Part shown: piece by piece, positions 9,023-15,603 of the stretch
Numbering within the stretch: position 1 is the first letter of the stretch
How the letters are laid out: each line of letters opens with the position of its first letter
Assembly: GCA_035911095.1 (NCBI GenBank)
Contig: JAMHWF010000077.1
Span: 306,415 to 370,414 of the forward strand
DNA from: JAMHWF01 sp035911095
GTDB lineage: Bacteria; Pseudomonadota; Gammaproteobacteria; Burkholderiales; Burkholderiaceae_C
Length of the DNA stretch: 64,000 bases
Direction: 5' to 3'
Notes under the pieces: model-generated
The model's input: the letters and a program-made list of their open reading frames with translations, nothing else
Databases searched by the model: none
Told to the model about the DNA's origin: nothing
Position numbers and translations under genes: made by a program

Positions 9023-9253
9023 TCAGTGGTGCCCGCGCAGGACGATCGCCTTCTCGACGACGTAGCGGCTGAACTCCGTGCGCGGCATCGCGGTGCTCTG
9101 GTGGTCCTCGCCTTCGCCCCAGGTCAGCGTCACGTCGTCGACGCCCAGCTCGTAAATCACCTCGCCCTTCGGGATCTCCTCCTTCGGGCCGTCGCCGAGC
9201 CGGTATTCGACGGTGCCGACGATCGTTGCGTGTTCGGTGGCCTGATCGGTCAT
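9023..9253 (-). CDS. Small conserved-looking hypothetical protein (76 aa)
   Basis: A compact acidic protein without signal peptide or membrane segment. Its composition (balanced hydrophobic and charged residues, VGTVEYRLGDGP, GEVIYELGVDDVTLTWGEGEDH, FSRYVVEKAIVLRG) looks like a real folded beta-rich domain, unlike the Arg/Ala-rich shadow frames around it. It starts at an ATG at 9253 preceded by GGAGCAGCC. I do not recognise the family. It is transcribed away from rep and towards the AEC gene; the spacer below it carries an 11-bp perfect inverted repeat. Confidence 0.65.
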   Translation of the reverse strand: MTDQATEHATIVGTVEYRLGDGPKEEIPKGEVIYELGVDDVTLTWGEGEDHQSTAMPRTEFSRYVVEKAIVLRGHH

Positions 9254-9659
9254 TGCGGCTGCTCCTCGTGGGTTTCGTTGCCATGGCGGCCTGGTACGGC
9301 CGCGTCGGGTGCGCGGTGCGGGTCACGCCCCGCGCCCGGCTAGCGTCGCTGTTCGGGCCGTGGCGGGATGCCGGACGGGCCACCAAAGGCCTGTCGGCAA
9401 TGCCCTACGGCCGGACGCCTGCAGGACAGGAACGTCCGCGTGCCGAACGCCGGCGCCCGGCGCGTCCGCGTCGCGAACGTGCGGATGTCGTGAAGCGCCG
9501 CGCGCCCATGCGGGCGCAGGCCGCGGGCGCGGGCCCGGCACGGGCGGAAGGCCGCCCCGCCTCGCCTATCATCGCGGCCCCCTTCCGCCGGCCGGCCCGG
9601 CCGCGGAACCTGCCTGCAGCGCCCGGCCCCGGGCCGCGCCGCTGCCTCACGCCGCCCCC
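9254..9659. other. 406-bp spacer, no gene seen
   Basis: Very GC-rich sequence between the divergent 76-residue gene and rep. Open frames here are Arg/Pro/Ala-rich and do not resemble proteins. It must contain the promoters for both genes, but no clear sigma-70 boxes could be picked out. Confidence 0.4.
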
Positions 9660-11738
9660 TTGAGTTCGACCCCCGCCACGCTCAACCCGGCCCAGATGGC
9701 CGCCGTGCACCACCTCGACGGCCCCTGCCTCGTGCTGGCCGGCGCCGGCTCGGGCAAGACGCGCGTCATCACGCACAAGATCGCGCGCCTGCTGCAGGCC
9801 GACTACCTGCCGCGCCAGATCGCCGCGATCACCTTCACCAACAAGGCGGCGCAGGAGATGCGCGAGCGCGCGAAGGCGCTGGTCGGCTCGCGCGCGGCGA
9901 AGGACCTGGTCGTCAGCACCTTCCACGCGCTGGGCGTGCGCATCCTGCGCGCGGACGGCGAGCGCCTGGGCCTGAAGCCGCAGTTCTCGATCTTCGATGC
10001 CGACGACGTGCTCGGCGTGCTGAAGGACGCCGGCGCCAGCACCGACAACGCGCTCGCGCGCCGCTGGCAGTGGGCCATCAGCCGCTGGAAGAACGACGGC
10101 CTGAACAGCGCCCAGGCCGAGGGCGTGGCGGCGAGCGACGACGAGCGCGTCGCCGCCCGCGTGATGCGCCTCTACGAGGAGCGCCTGGCGGCCTACCAGG
10201 CGGTCGACTTCGACGACCTGATCGGCCTGCCGGTCGCGCTGCTGCGGCGCGACGCCGAGGCGCGGGCCAAGTGGCGCGACACGCTGCGCTACCTGCTCGT
10301 CGACGAGTACCAGGACACCAACGCGACCCAGTACGAGCTGCTCAAGCTGCTGGCCGACGAGCAGCGCCCGCAGTTCACCGCCGTGGGCGACGACGACCAG
10401 AGCATCTACGGCTGGCGCGGCGCGACGGTCGAGAACCTGAAGCGCCTGCCGGCGGACTTTCCGCGGCTGAAGGTGATCCCGCTGGAGCAGAACTACCGCT
10501 CGACCGGCGCCATCCTGCGCGCGGCCAATGCGGTGATCGCCCACAACCCCAAGCTCTACGAGAAGAAGCTCTGGAGCGACCTGGGCGACGGCGAGCCGAT
10601 CGCGCTGGTGGAATGCGACGGCGAGGAGCACGAGGCCGAGCGCGCGGTGTCGCGCATCCAGGCGCTGCGCGCGCGCGGCGGCGAGGTGAAGTTCGCCGAT
10701 TTCGCGGTGCTCTACCGCGCCAACCACCAGGCGCGCGTCTTCGAGCAGAAGCTGCGCGCGGCGCAGATCCCCTACAAGGTCTCGGGCGGGCAGAGCTTCT
10801 TCGACCGCGCCGAGATCCGCGACCTCTGCGCCTGGCTGCGCCTGCTCGTCAACAACGACGACGACCCCGCCTTCCTGCGCGCGGTGGCGACGCCCAAGCG
10901 CGGCATCGGCCACACCACGCTCGCCCGGCTCGGCGAGTTCGCCGGCCGCTGGAAGACCAGCCTCTACGAGGCCCTGTTCGCCGAGAGCCTGCCCGCCGCG
11001 CTGGGCGCGAAGGCCACCGGCTCGCTGCACGAGTTCGGCCGCTTCGTCGGCGACCTCGAATACCGCGCCCGCCACACCACCGGCGCCGAGGACGCGAAGG
11101 TGCTGCTGCTCGGCTTCCTGAAGGACATCGGCTACGAGCAGCACCTGTACGACAACGCCGAGGGCGAGAAGCTCGCCGCGTCGCGCTGGTCGAACGTGCT
11201 CGACTTCGTCGAATGGATCGGCAAGCGCTGCGGCGGGCAGGTCGAGAACGACGGCGGCATGACGGTCGAGACCGAGCGCAAGACGGTGCTCGACGTCGCG
11301 CAGACGATCAGCGTGATCATCAGCCTGGCCGAGCGCGGCGACGAGCAGGACGTGGTGACGCTCTCGACCCTGCACGCGGCCAAGGGCCTGGAATGGCCGC
11401 ATGTCTTCCTGGCCGGTGTCAACGAAGGCCTGCTGCCCTTCAGGAGCGAGGACGACGAGATGACGCCCGAGCGCCTGGAGGAAGAGCGCCGCCTGATGTA
11501 CGTCGGCATCACCCGCGCCCGCCACACGCTGGCGGTGAGCACCCTGCGCCGCCGCAAGCGCGGCCGCGAGACGGTGGCCGGCGTGCCGAGCCGCTTCATC
11601 GGCGAGATGAAGCTGCACGAGGCGACCAGCAAGGAAGACCCGCGGGCGCGGCTCAAGCGGCTGCGGGAGGAGCTGGCGCTGAAGGCGGCGGAGAGTGCGG
11701 CGGTGGCTGCTGCGGCCGCGGGGTCGCCACGGCGCTGA
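9660..11738 (+). CDS. rep: ATP-dependent DNA helicase Rep (UvrD family)
   Basis: A 692-residue SF1A 3'-to-5' helicase. Motifs in order: LNPAQ (Q motif), Walker A AGAGSGKT (Lys33), AAITFTNKAAQEM, motif II DEYQDTN, motif III GDDDQSIYGWRGA, LEQNYRS, TLHAAKGLEWPHV and motif VI VGITRARH. The frame is open far upstream, but the family begins just before LNPAQ, so I take a TTG at 9660; ATG 9696 would cut into the Q motif. Length fits Rep. Rep clears proteins ahead of the fork and supports restart, in line with the nearby priA. Its last approximately 320 bp are partly repeated at 12493-12614. Confidence 0.9.
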   Translation: MSSTPATLNPAQMAAVHHLDGPCLVLAGAGSGKTRVITHKIARLLQADYLPRQIAAITFTNKAAQEMRERAKALVGSRAAKDLVVSTFHALGVRILRADGERLGLKPQFSIFDADDVLGVLKDAGASTDNALARRWQWAISRWKNDGLNSAQAEGVAASDDERVAARVMRLYEERLAAYQAVDFDDLIGLPVALLRRDAEARAKWRDTLRYLLVDEYQDTNATQYELLKLLADEQRPQFTAVGDDDQSIYGWRGATVENLKRLPADFPRLKVIPLEQNYRSTGAILRAANAVIAHNPKLYEKKLWSDLGDGEPIALVECDGEEHEAERAVSRIQALRARGGEVKFADFAVLYRANHQARVFEQKLRAAQIPYKVSGGQSFFDRAEIRDLCAWLRLLVNNDDDPAFLRAVATPKRGIGHTTLARLGEFAGRWKTSLYEALFAESLPAALGAKATGSLHEFGRFVGDLEYRARHTTGAEDAKVLLLGFLKDIGYEQHLYDNAEGEKLAASRWSNVLDFVEWIGKRCGGQVENDGGMTVETERKTVLDVAQTISVIISLAERGDEQDVVTLSTLHAAKGLEWPHVFLAGVNEGLLPFRSEDDEMTPERLEEERRLMYVGITRARHTLAVSTLRRRKRGRETVAGVPSRFIGEMKLHEATSKEDPRARLKRLREELALKAAESAAVAAAAAGSPRR

Positions 11739-11743
11739 GCGGG

Positions 11744-11779
11744 TTGGCGCCGGGGCACGGCGTTGGCATAATCTGCCAA
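11744..11779 (+). promoter_or_regulatory. ParDE promoter with overlapping operator palindrome
   Basis: TTGGCG (11744-11749) and CATAAT (11767-11772) have a 17-bp spacer, a good sigma-70 match. The perfect inverted repeat TTGGCA-TAATC-TGCCAA (11763-11779) overlaps the -10 box. This arrangement fits repression by the antitoxin encoded 44 bp downstream, whose own Shine-Dalgarno GGAG lies at 11812-11815. Promoter and operator are read from sequence; autoregulation is inferred from the ParD family. Confidence 0.6.
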
Positions 11780-11822
11780 TCGTGGGCTTGCCTCCCGCGT
11801 CCCAAGCCTCCGGAGAATCGAG

Positions 11823-12113
11823 ATGCCGACGCGCAACGTGGTTCTGAGCGATCACCAACAGGCTCTGGTCGAGACCTTGGTGCAGTCCGGCCGCTACCAG
11901 AACGCGAGCGAGGTCTTGCGTGAGGGCCTGCGCCTCATCGAGGAGCGCGAGCGCGCTGAGCAAGCAAAGCTCGAAGCCCTCAGGCAAGCGGCCCGACAGG
12001 GCTGGACGGACATCTCCGCGGCACGCTACGCCGATGTCGGAGACGACCAGCTCGAGGATTTCGTCGGGCAGTTGGGCCGCCGCGCCGCCCTGCTCGCGAA
12101 GACAGCGGGCTGA
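11823..12113 (+). CDS. ParD-like type II antitoxin
   Basis: A 96-residue protein. The first ~40 residues (VVLSDHQQALVETLVQSGRY, NASEVLREGLRLIEERE) match the ribbon-helix-helix DNA-binding fold of CopG/ParD antitoxins. The charged C-terminal half would wrap the toxin. It overlaps the toxin gene by one base (TGATG), which favours translational coupling. GGAG lies seven bases before the ATG. A palindrome over its promoter is the likely operator. It sits between intact rep and a decayed rep 3' end, suggesting acquisition as part of an island. Confidence 0.88.
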   Translation: MPTRNVVLSDHQQALVETLVQSGRYQNASEVLREGLRLIEERERAEQAKLEALRQAARQGWTDISAARYADVGDDQLEDFVGQLGRRAALLAKTAG

Positions 12114-12478
12114 TGCTCCGCTATCGGCTGTCGGACTCGGCTCAGGCAGATGTCATCAGCGTCCTTGCCTGGACGCACGAGCAATTCAGCGAGGCCGCCC
12201 GGCTGCGCTATGAGCGCCTGATCGTCGCGGCGCTGCGCGATGTGGCGATGCAGCCGGACCGACCGGGCAGCATCCTTCGGCCTGAACTCGGGGCAGGCGT
12301 CCGGTCGTGGCACCTTCGACTGAGCCGGAACCGCGCGACCACGGGCGCAGCGGTGGTTCGCCGGCCGCGCCACTTTCTCGTCTACCGCGTCGAGCCTGAG
12401 CTTCTCGTGGTCGGGCGGGTACTGCACGACGCCATGGAGTTGGCGCGGAACTTGGACCCGGAAGGTTCCTGGGAATAG
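12113..12478 (+). CDS. ParE/RelE-superfamily toxin
   Basis: A 121-residue protein with the ParE pattern: an N-terminal RLSDSAQADVISVLAWTHEQF helix-rich part, a middle RPGSILRPELGAGVRSWHL segment and a C-terminal beta-sheet with HFLVYRVEPELLVVGRVLHDAMELARNL. ParE toxins inhibit DNA gyrase; RelE relatives cut mRNA. The sequence looks closer to ParE, so gyrase poisoning is the inferred activity. It begins inside the antitoxin stop codon. The middle (SRNRATTGAAVVRRPRH) is slightly longer than in short ParE proteins. Confidence 0.85.
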   Translation: MLRYRLSDSAQADVISVLAWTHEQFSEAARLRYERLIVAALRDVAMQPDRPGSILRPELGAGVRSWHLRLSRNRATTGAAVVRRPRHFLVYRVEPELLVVGRVLHDAMELARNLDPEGSWE

Positions 12479-12492
12479 GCGCGGCGCACATT

Positions 12493-12614
12493 GGCCGCTT
12501 CTCGCCGCGTCATCGAGGGCCTGCCGCTCTTTAGGAGCGAGGACGACGACGTGACGCCCGAGCGCTTGGAGTGCGGCCGCAGCGGCTGCGGGGGACTCGC
12601 CGCCGCGACTCTGA
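12493..12614 (+). pseudogene. rep: Decayed copy of the rep 3' end
   Basis: The segment from 12512 to about 12571 encodes EGLPLFRSEDDDVTPERLE, close to Rep EGLLPFRSEDDEMTPERLE (11424-11480). The match then jumps: the next bases resemble the final Rep codons, reading in the next frame as a run of Ala followed by GDSPPRL and a stop (12612-12614), against Ala-run GSPRR-stop in Rep (11697-11738). So this is a rep 3' terminus with an internal deletion of roughly 220 bp and a frameshift. It lies directly after the ParDE pair and cannot make protein. Confidence 0.75.
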
Positions 12615-13037
12615 CGGGTTTCCGCGCGGCGGTGCGGTGGCCCGGGCGCGGTCGGGTGGCGTATGTAGGCGGGGCTGCAATCCAGCCGTGCAACGAGCGG
12701 CGGGCGTCATGACGTGTACATGAGGCGTGAGGAGCTCGGCTCACCTTCCACGGGAGTATCGACTTCATCCGGCAGGGTTTTCCAAAGTCAACGTTGCTGG
12801 AGTGACCGCTATGGGACTTACCGGCAGACACAAGGCCACAAAGTCCGTTGCGTCTCGGCGTTCGAAGACTCAAGGCGGTGTCGCGCATCGGAACCATTGC
12901 CCAAGTGGGGCCTACACAGGATGACAAGCGGCAGTGGCCTCGGATTTCTGCGGCGTTACCGATGAGTCAGCGCATGCCTCGGTGAGAATCTCCCTGTTGG
13001 GAAGAGTCTGCTGCCCCAGGTAGGGGCGATATAGAAC
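12615..13037. other. 423-bp spacer with no recognisable gene
   Basis: Sequence with less GC bias than the chromosome around it. Short open frames exist on both strands (for example 12727-12924 and the minus frame ending at 12382), but the latter runs through the rep remnant and the end of parE and is not credible. The promoter of the interrupted helicase gene should lie near the right end; a TATAGA word sits just before its ATG. Nothing else identified. Confidence 0.4.
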
Positions 13038-13185
13038 ATGTCCGTTGTGCGCCCGTACTTCAAGCTCGGCATCGCCGATCTAGAGTCCATCTTTGAATCG
13101 TCCGACTGCGAGTCTGCGATCTGCCATGCAATCGCTGATGAGCTGCAGCATCGGAACACTGATCGGGCGGCCGCGCTGCTTGCGC
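13038..13185 (+). pseudogene. 5' fragment of SF1 helicase gene, cut by IS66
   Basis: ATG 13038 opens a frame of 49 codons up to the IS66 end: it encodes VRPYFKLGIADLESIF, then ADELQHRNTDRAAALLA, a small helical N-terminal domain I have seen in front of various helicase and restriction-like proteins, though I cannot name it. Beyond 13185 the frame reads into the IS and stops at 13209-13211 (57 residues in total). Removing the IS and one copy of the 8-bp duplication joins codon 50 (C plus GC) in frame to the helicase at 15604, giving LLARIQAALDRVDAG. So this is the amino end of a formerly 1151-residue protein. Confidence 0.85.
13178..13185. repeat. IS66 target-site duplication, left copy
   Basis: GCTTGCGC directly precedes the left inverted repeat and is repeated exactly at 15596-15603 after the right inverted repeat. 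Eight-base duplications are normal for the IS66 family. Confidence 0.93.
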
Positions 13186-13211
13186 GTAAGCGCCCGGCGA
13201 ACCCGTCTTGA
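13186..13211. repeat. IS66 left inverted repeat
   Basis: Starts GTAAGCGCCCGGCGAACCC and ends TCTTGA. It matches the reverse complement of 15570-15595 at 24 of 26 positions. Confidence 0.9.
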
Positions 13212-13226
13212 CCGTGATGCGGACGG

Positions 13227-14771
13227 TCAGGCGGCTCGCCAGCGATGCGGCAAGAGGTCCTCGACGCGACTGGCCGGCTGCGTGGGCAGCCGCTCGAGCA
13301 CGTCGCGCAGGTAGGCGTACGGATCGAGCCCGTTGAGCCTGGCCGACTGGATCAGGCTCATGATCGCCGCGGCGCGCCTGCCCGCGCGCAGGCTGCCGGC
13401 GAACAGCCAGTTCTGACGCCCGAGCGCGATCGGCCGGATGCGGTTCTCCACCCAGTTGTTGTCGATCGGTAGCTCGCCGTCGTCGAGGAAGCGCGTGAGC
13501 GCCGCCCAGCGCCTGAGGCTGTAGTCGATCGCGCGGGCGGTGGCCGAACCGTCCGGGATCTTCGGGCGCTGCTCGCGCAGCCACTGGTGCAGCGCATCGG
13601 CCACCGGCCGCGACCGTCGTCGACGGGCTTCGAGCCGTCTGGCGCTGTCCGTGGCGGCGACTTCGCGCTCGACGTCGTAGAGCGCGCCGAAGAACTTCAG
13701 CGCCTGCTCGCCGAGCGGGCTGTGGTGGTTCGCCCAGAGCTCGTGGAACTTGCGCCTGGCGTGGGCCATACAGCCCACCTCGGTCACCCCGAGCTCGAAG
13801 CAGGCCTTGTAGCCGCTGAAGTCGTCGGTGACGAGTTGGCCCCGCCAGCCTGGCCTGTCGGGCGTGCCCGGCAGCCTCAGGAACTCGCGCACGTGCTGGC
13901 CGCCGCGGCTGTCGGCGAAGTCGTAGACGACGGCCTGGACCGGGTTGAACACCGTCGTGCAATAGCTCCACAGGTAGGCCCGGTGGGTCTTGCCGTCTCG
14001 CAGGTTCGCTGGCTTGAGCATCGCCACCGGCGTCTCGTCGGCGTGCAGTACGCGCTGGCGCCGCAGTTCGTCGGCCAGGGCGTCGACCAGCGGCTGCAGT
14101 TGGACGCCGCACTCGCCCACCCACTGCGCCAGCGTCGAGCGGGCAATCGCGTGGCCGGCGCGCTCGAAGATCGCCTCCTGGCGGTACAGCGGCAGGTGGT
14201 CGAGGTACTTGGCCACCAGCACCTGCGCCAGCAGACCGGTGGTGGCGAGCCCCTTGTCGATGACGTGCGGCGCGACGGGCGCCTGCACGATCCGCCCCTC
14301 ACCGCGCTGGCTGCAGCACCGGCACGCCCACTTGCCGCGGATGTGGCGCTCTACCGTGAACACCCCGGGCTGGTAGTCGAGCCTCTCGGCCACGTCCTCG
14401 CCGATGCGCTGCAGCGGCTGGCCGCAGCCGCAGGTCGTGCTCTCGGGCTCGTGGTGGACGGCGCGGCGCGGCAGGTGCGCGGGCAGCTTCTCGCGCCGGG
14501 GCTGGGCTCTGGTTCCCCCGCTGGCCGGGCGCATCGCCTCGATCTCGGCAGCCACCGCCGCCAGGTCCGCGTCGAGCGTCTCGTCGATCAGGCTGCGCTG
14601 CTCGGGGCCGAACTTCTCGCTGCGCGCGACGAGCTTCAGCCGCTTGAGGAGCGCGTTCTCGTGCGTGAGCTTGTCGATGACGGCCTGCTTGAACGCGACC
14701 TCGGCGCGCGTAGCCCGCAGGGCTTGGCGCAGCGCGTCAGCGTCGAGGGTGTCGAGGTCGTCGGCGATCAC
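13227..14771 (-). CDS. tnpC: IS66 transposase (TnpC)
   Basis: A 514-residue DDE transposase. In order: an N-terminal leucine-zipper-like coiled coil (FKQAVIDKLTHENALLKRLK), a zinc-binding segment (CGCGQPL, CRCC), the catalytic core with HADETPV and VTDDFSGYKACF supplying the Asp residues, and DNNWVENRIRPIALGRQNW supplying the Glu with the family's terminal signature, then an IS66 C-terminal domain (SARLNGLDPYAYLRDVLERLP). Full length, no frameshift. It catalyses element movement with help from TnpA and TnpB. Third gene of the IS operon, 63 bp after tnpB. Confidence 0.95.
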   Translation of the reverse strand: MIADDLDTLDADALRQALRATRAEVAFKQAVIDKLTHENALLKRLKLVARSEKFGPEQRSLIDETLDADLAAVAAEIEAMRPASGGTRAQPRREKLPAHLPRRAVHHEPESTTCGCGQPLQRIGEDVAERLDYQPGVFTVERHIRGKWACRCCSQRGEGRIVQAPVAPHVIDKGLATTGLLAQVLVAKYLDHLPLYRQEAIFERAGHAIARSTLAQWVGECGVQLQPLVDALADELRRQRVLHADETPVAMLKPANLRDGKTHRAYLWSYCTTVFNPVQAVVYDFADSRGGQHVREFLRLPGTPDRPGWRGQLVTDDFSGYKACFELGVTEVGCMAHARRKFHELWANHHSPLGEQALKFFGALYDVEREVAATDSARRLEARRRRSRPVADALHQWLREQRPKIPDGSATARAIDYSLRRWAALTRFLDDGELPIDNNWVENRIRPIALGRQNWLFAGSLRAGRRAAAIMSLIQSARLNGLDPYAYLRDVLERLPTQPASRVEDLLPHRWRAA

Positions 14772-14834
14772 GGGTGTTGATCGTGCCGGCGCGGGCCGAG
14801 CCAGGCCATCGGCACATGCGGCAATGGACGCGCG

Positions 14835-15167
14835 CTACAGCAGCGTGATCACGCCGGCCTCGCCGAGGCGCTGCCACGGCAGCCCCAGCGACAGCGCCTC
14901 GAACTGCGCCCGGCTCAGCGCCATCGTGCCGTCGATCCCCTTGGGCCAGACGAAGCGTCCGGCGTTGAGCCGCCGGGCCGCCAGCCACACGCCGATGCCG
15001 TCGTGCACGAGCACCTTCATCCGGTTCGCGCGCCGGTTGGCGAACAGGTAGGCGTGGTGCGGGCGCGCCGCGCCGAACACCGCCACCACGCGCGCGAGCG
15101 CGGCCTCGGTCCCGGCGCGCATGTCCAGCGGCTCGACGGCGAGCCACAGCGCCTCAACCCGGATCAT
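14835..15167 (-). CDS. tnpB: IS66 accessory protein TnpB (Orf2)
   Basis: A 110-residue protein with the IS66 Orf2 pattern: an AVEPLDMRAGTEAALARVV opening, HHAYLFANRRANRMKVLVHDGIGVWLAARRL and FVWP. Required with TnpA for transposition of IS66 elements; the molecular role is unknown. Starts nine bases after the tnpA stop. Confidence 0.94.
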   Translation of the reverse strand: MIRVEALWLAVEPLDMRAGTEAALARVVAVFGAARPHHAYLFANRRANRMKVLVHDGIGVWLAARRLNAGRFVWPKGIDGTMALSRAQFEALSLGLPWQRLGEAGVITLL

Positions 15168-15176
15168 GTGCGCCAG

Positions 15177-15524
15177 TCAACGCAGAACCTCGCGCAGCCA
15201 GGCCGCGCATGACGATGCCGCAACGATCGGCCAGCGCACGCGCACGGTGACGGCTGAACGTTGCAGTTCGAGCTCGATCACCTCTGCCACCGGTGCCTCG
15301 AGTGCCGGCAGACTCACCGCCACGAAGGCCGCGGGCGGCGAAGCCGCGCCGCCGCGAGCAGCCTGCCGGCGCCACTTGTGGACCAGGTTCGCGTTCAGGC
15401 CGTGGGCCAGTGCAATGCTCGCCACCGATGCGCCGGGCACAGCGCACTCGGCCAGAATTTGGCGCTTGCGTTCACCACTGTGGCGGCGGCGCATCCTGGG
15501 CTTGGCGTCTTCCATGGTGTCCAC
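15177..15524 (-). CDS. tnpA: IS66 accessory protein TnpA (Orf1)
   Basis: A 115-residue protein with a helix-turn-helix of the transposase IS3/IS66 Orf1 kind (RHSGERKRQILAECAVPGA, then VASIALAHGLNANLVHKWRRQ). The C-terminal half is a small beta-rich domain. It is the first gene of the IS operon, starting 71 bp inside the right end of the element. Probably binds DNA at the element ends or its promoter. Confidence 0.92.
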   Translation of the reverse strand: MDTMEDAKPRMRRRHSGERKRQILAECAVPGASVASIALAHGLNANLVHKWRRQAARGGAASPPAAFVAVSLPALEAPVAEVIELELQRSAVTVRVRWPIVAASSCAAWLREVLR

Positions 15525-15569
15525 TTCCTCCGTTGGTGGACACCATCCTTGTCGGCCCGGCCGCAGCGT

Positions 15570-15595
15570 TCAAGATGGGTTCGCCGGACGCTTAC
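15570..15595. repeat. IS66 right inverted repeat
   Basis: Reads TTCAAGATGGGTTCGCC and on to GCTTAC on the plus strand, the inverse of the left end with two mismatches. Confidence 0.9.
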
Positions 15596-15603
15596 GCTTG
15601 CGC
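15596..15603. repeat. IS66 target-site duplication, right copy
   Basis: GCTTGCGC directly follows the right inverted repeat, identical to 13178-13185. Confidence 0.93.

Larger units (their letters stand above)
13186..15595 (-). mobile_element. Complete IS66-family insertion sequence (2410 bp)
   Basis: The element is bounded by 26-bp imperfect inverted repeats starting GTAAGCG: 13186-13211 and, reversed, 15570-15595, differing at two positions. It is flanked by the identical octamer GCTTGCGC. It carries the three usual genes on the minus strand in the order tnpA, tnpB, tnpC, all with intact frames, so it looks recent and potentially mobile. It interrupts the helicase gene after codon 49. Confidence 0.95.

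Noticed and set aside
12382..12927. A 181-codon minus-strand frame across the parE end and rep remnant
   Set aside because: It overlaps parE and the rep fragment, is Ser/Arg/Pro-rich and has no family resemblance; no ribosome site.
15261..15603. Upstream extension of the helicase frame into IS66
   Set aside because: This part is IS66 DNA read opposite to tnpA. The true N-terminus is on the far side of the element, as shown by the target duplication and frame.
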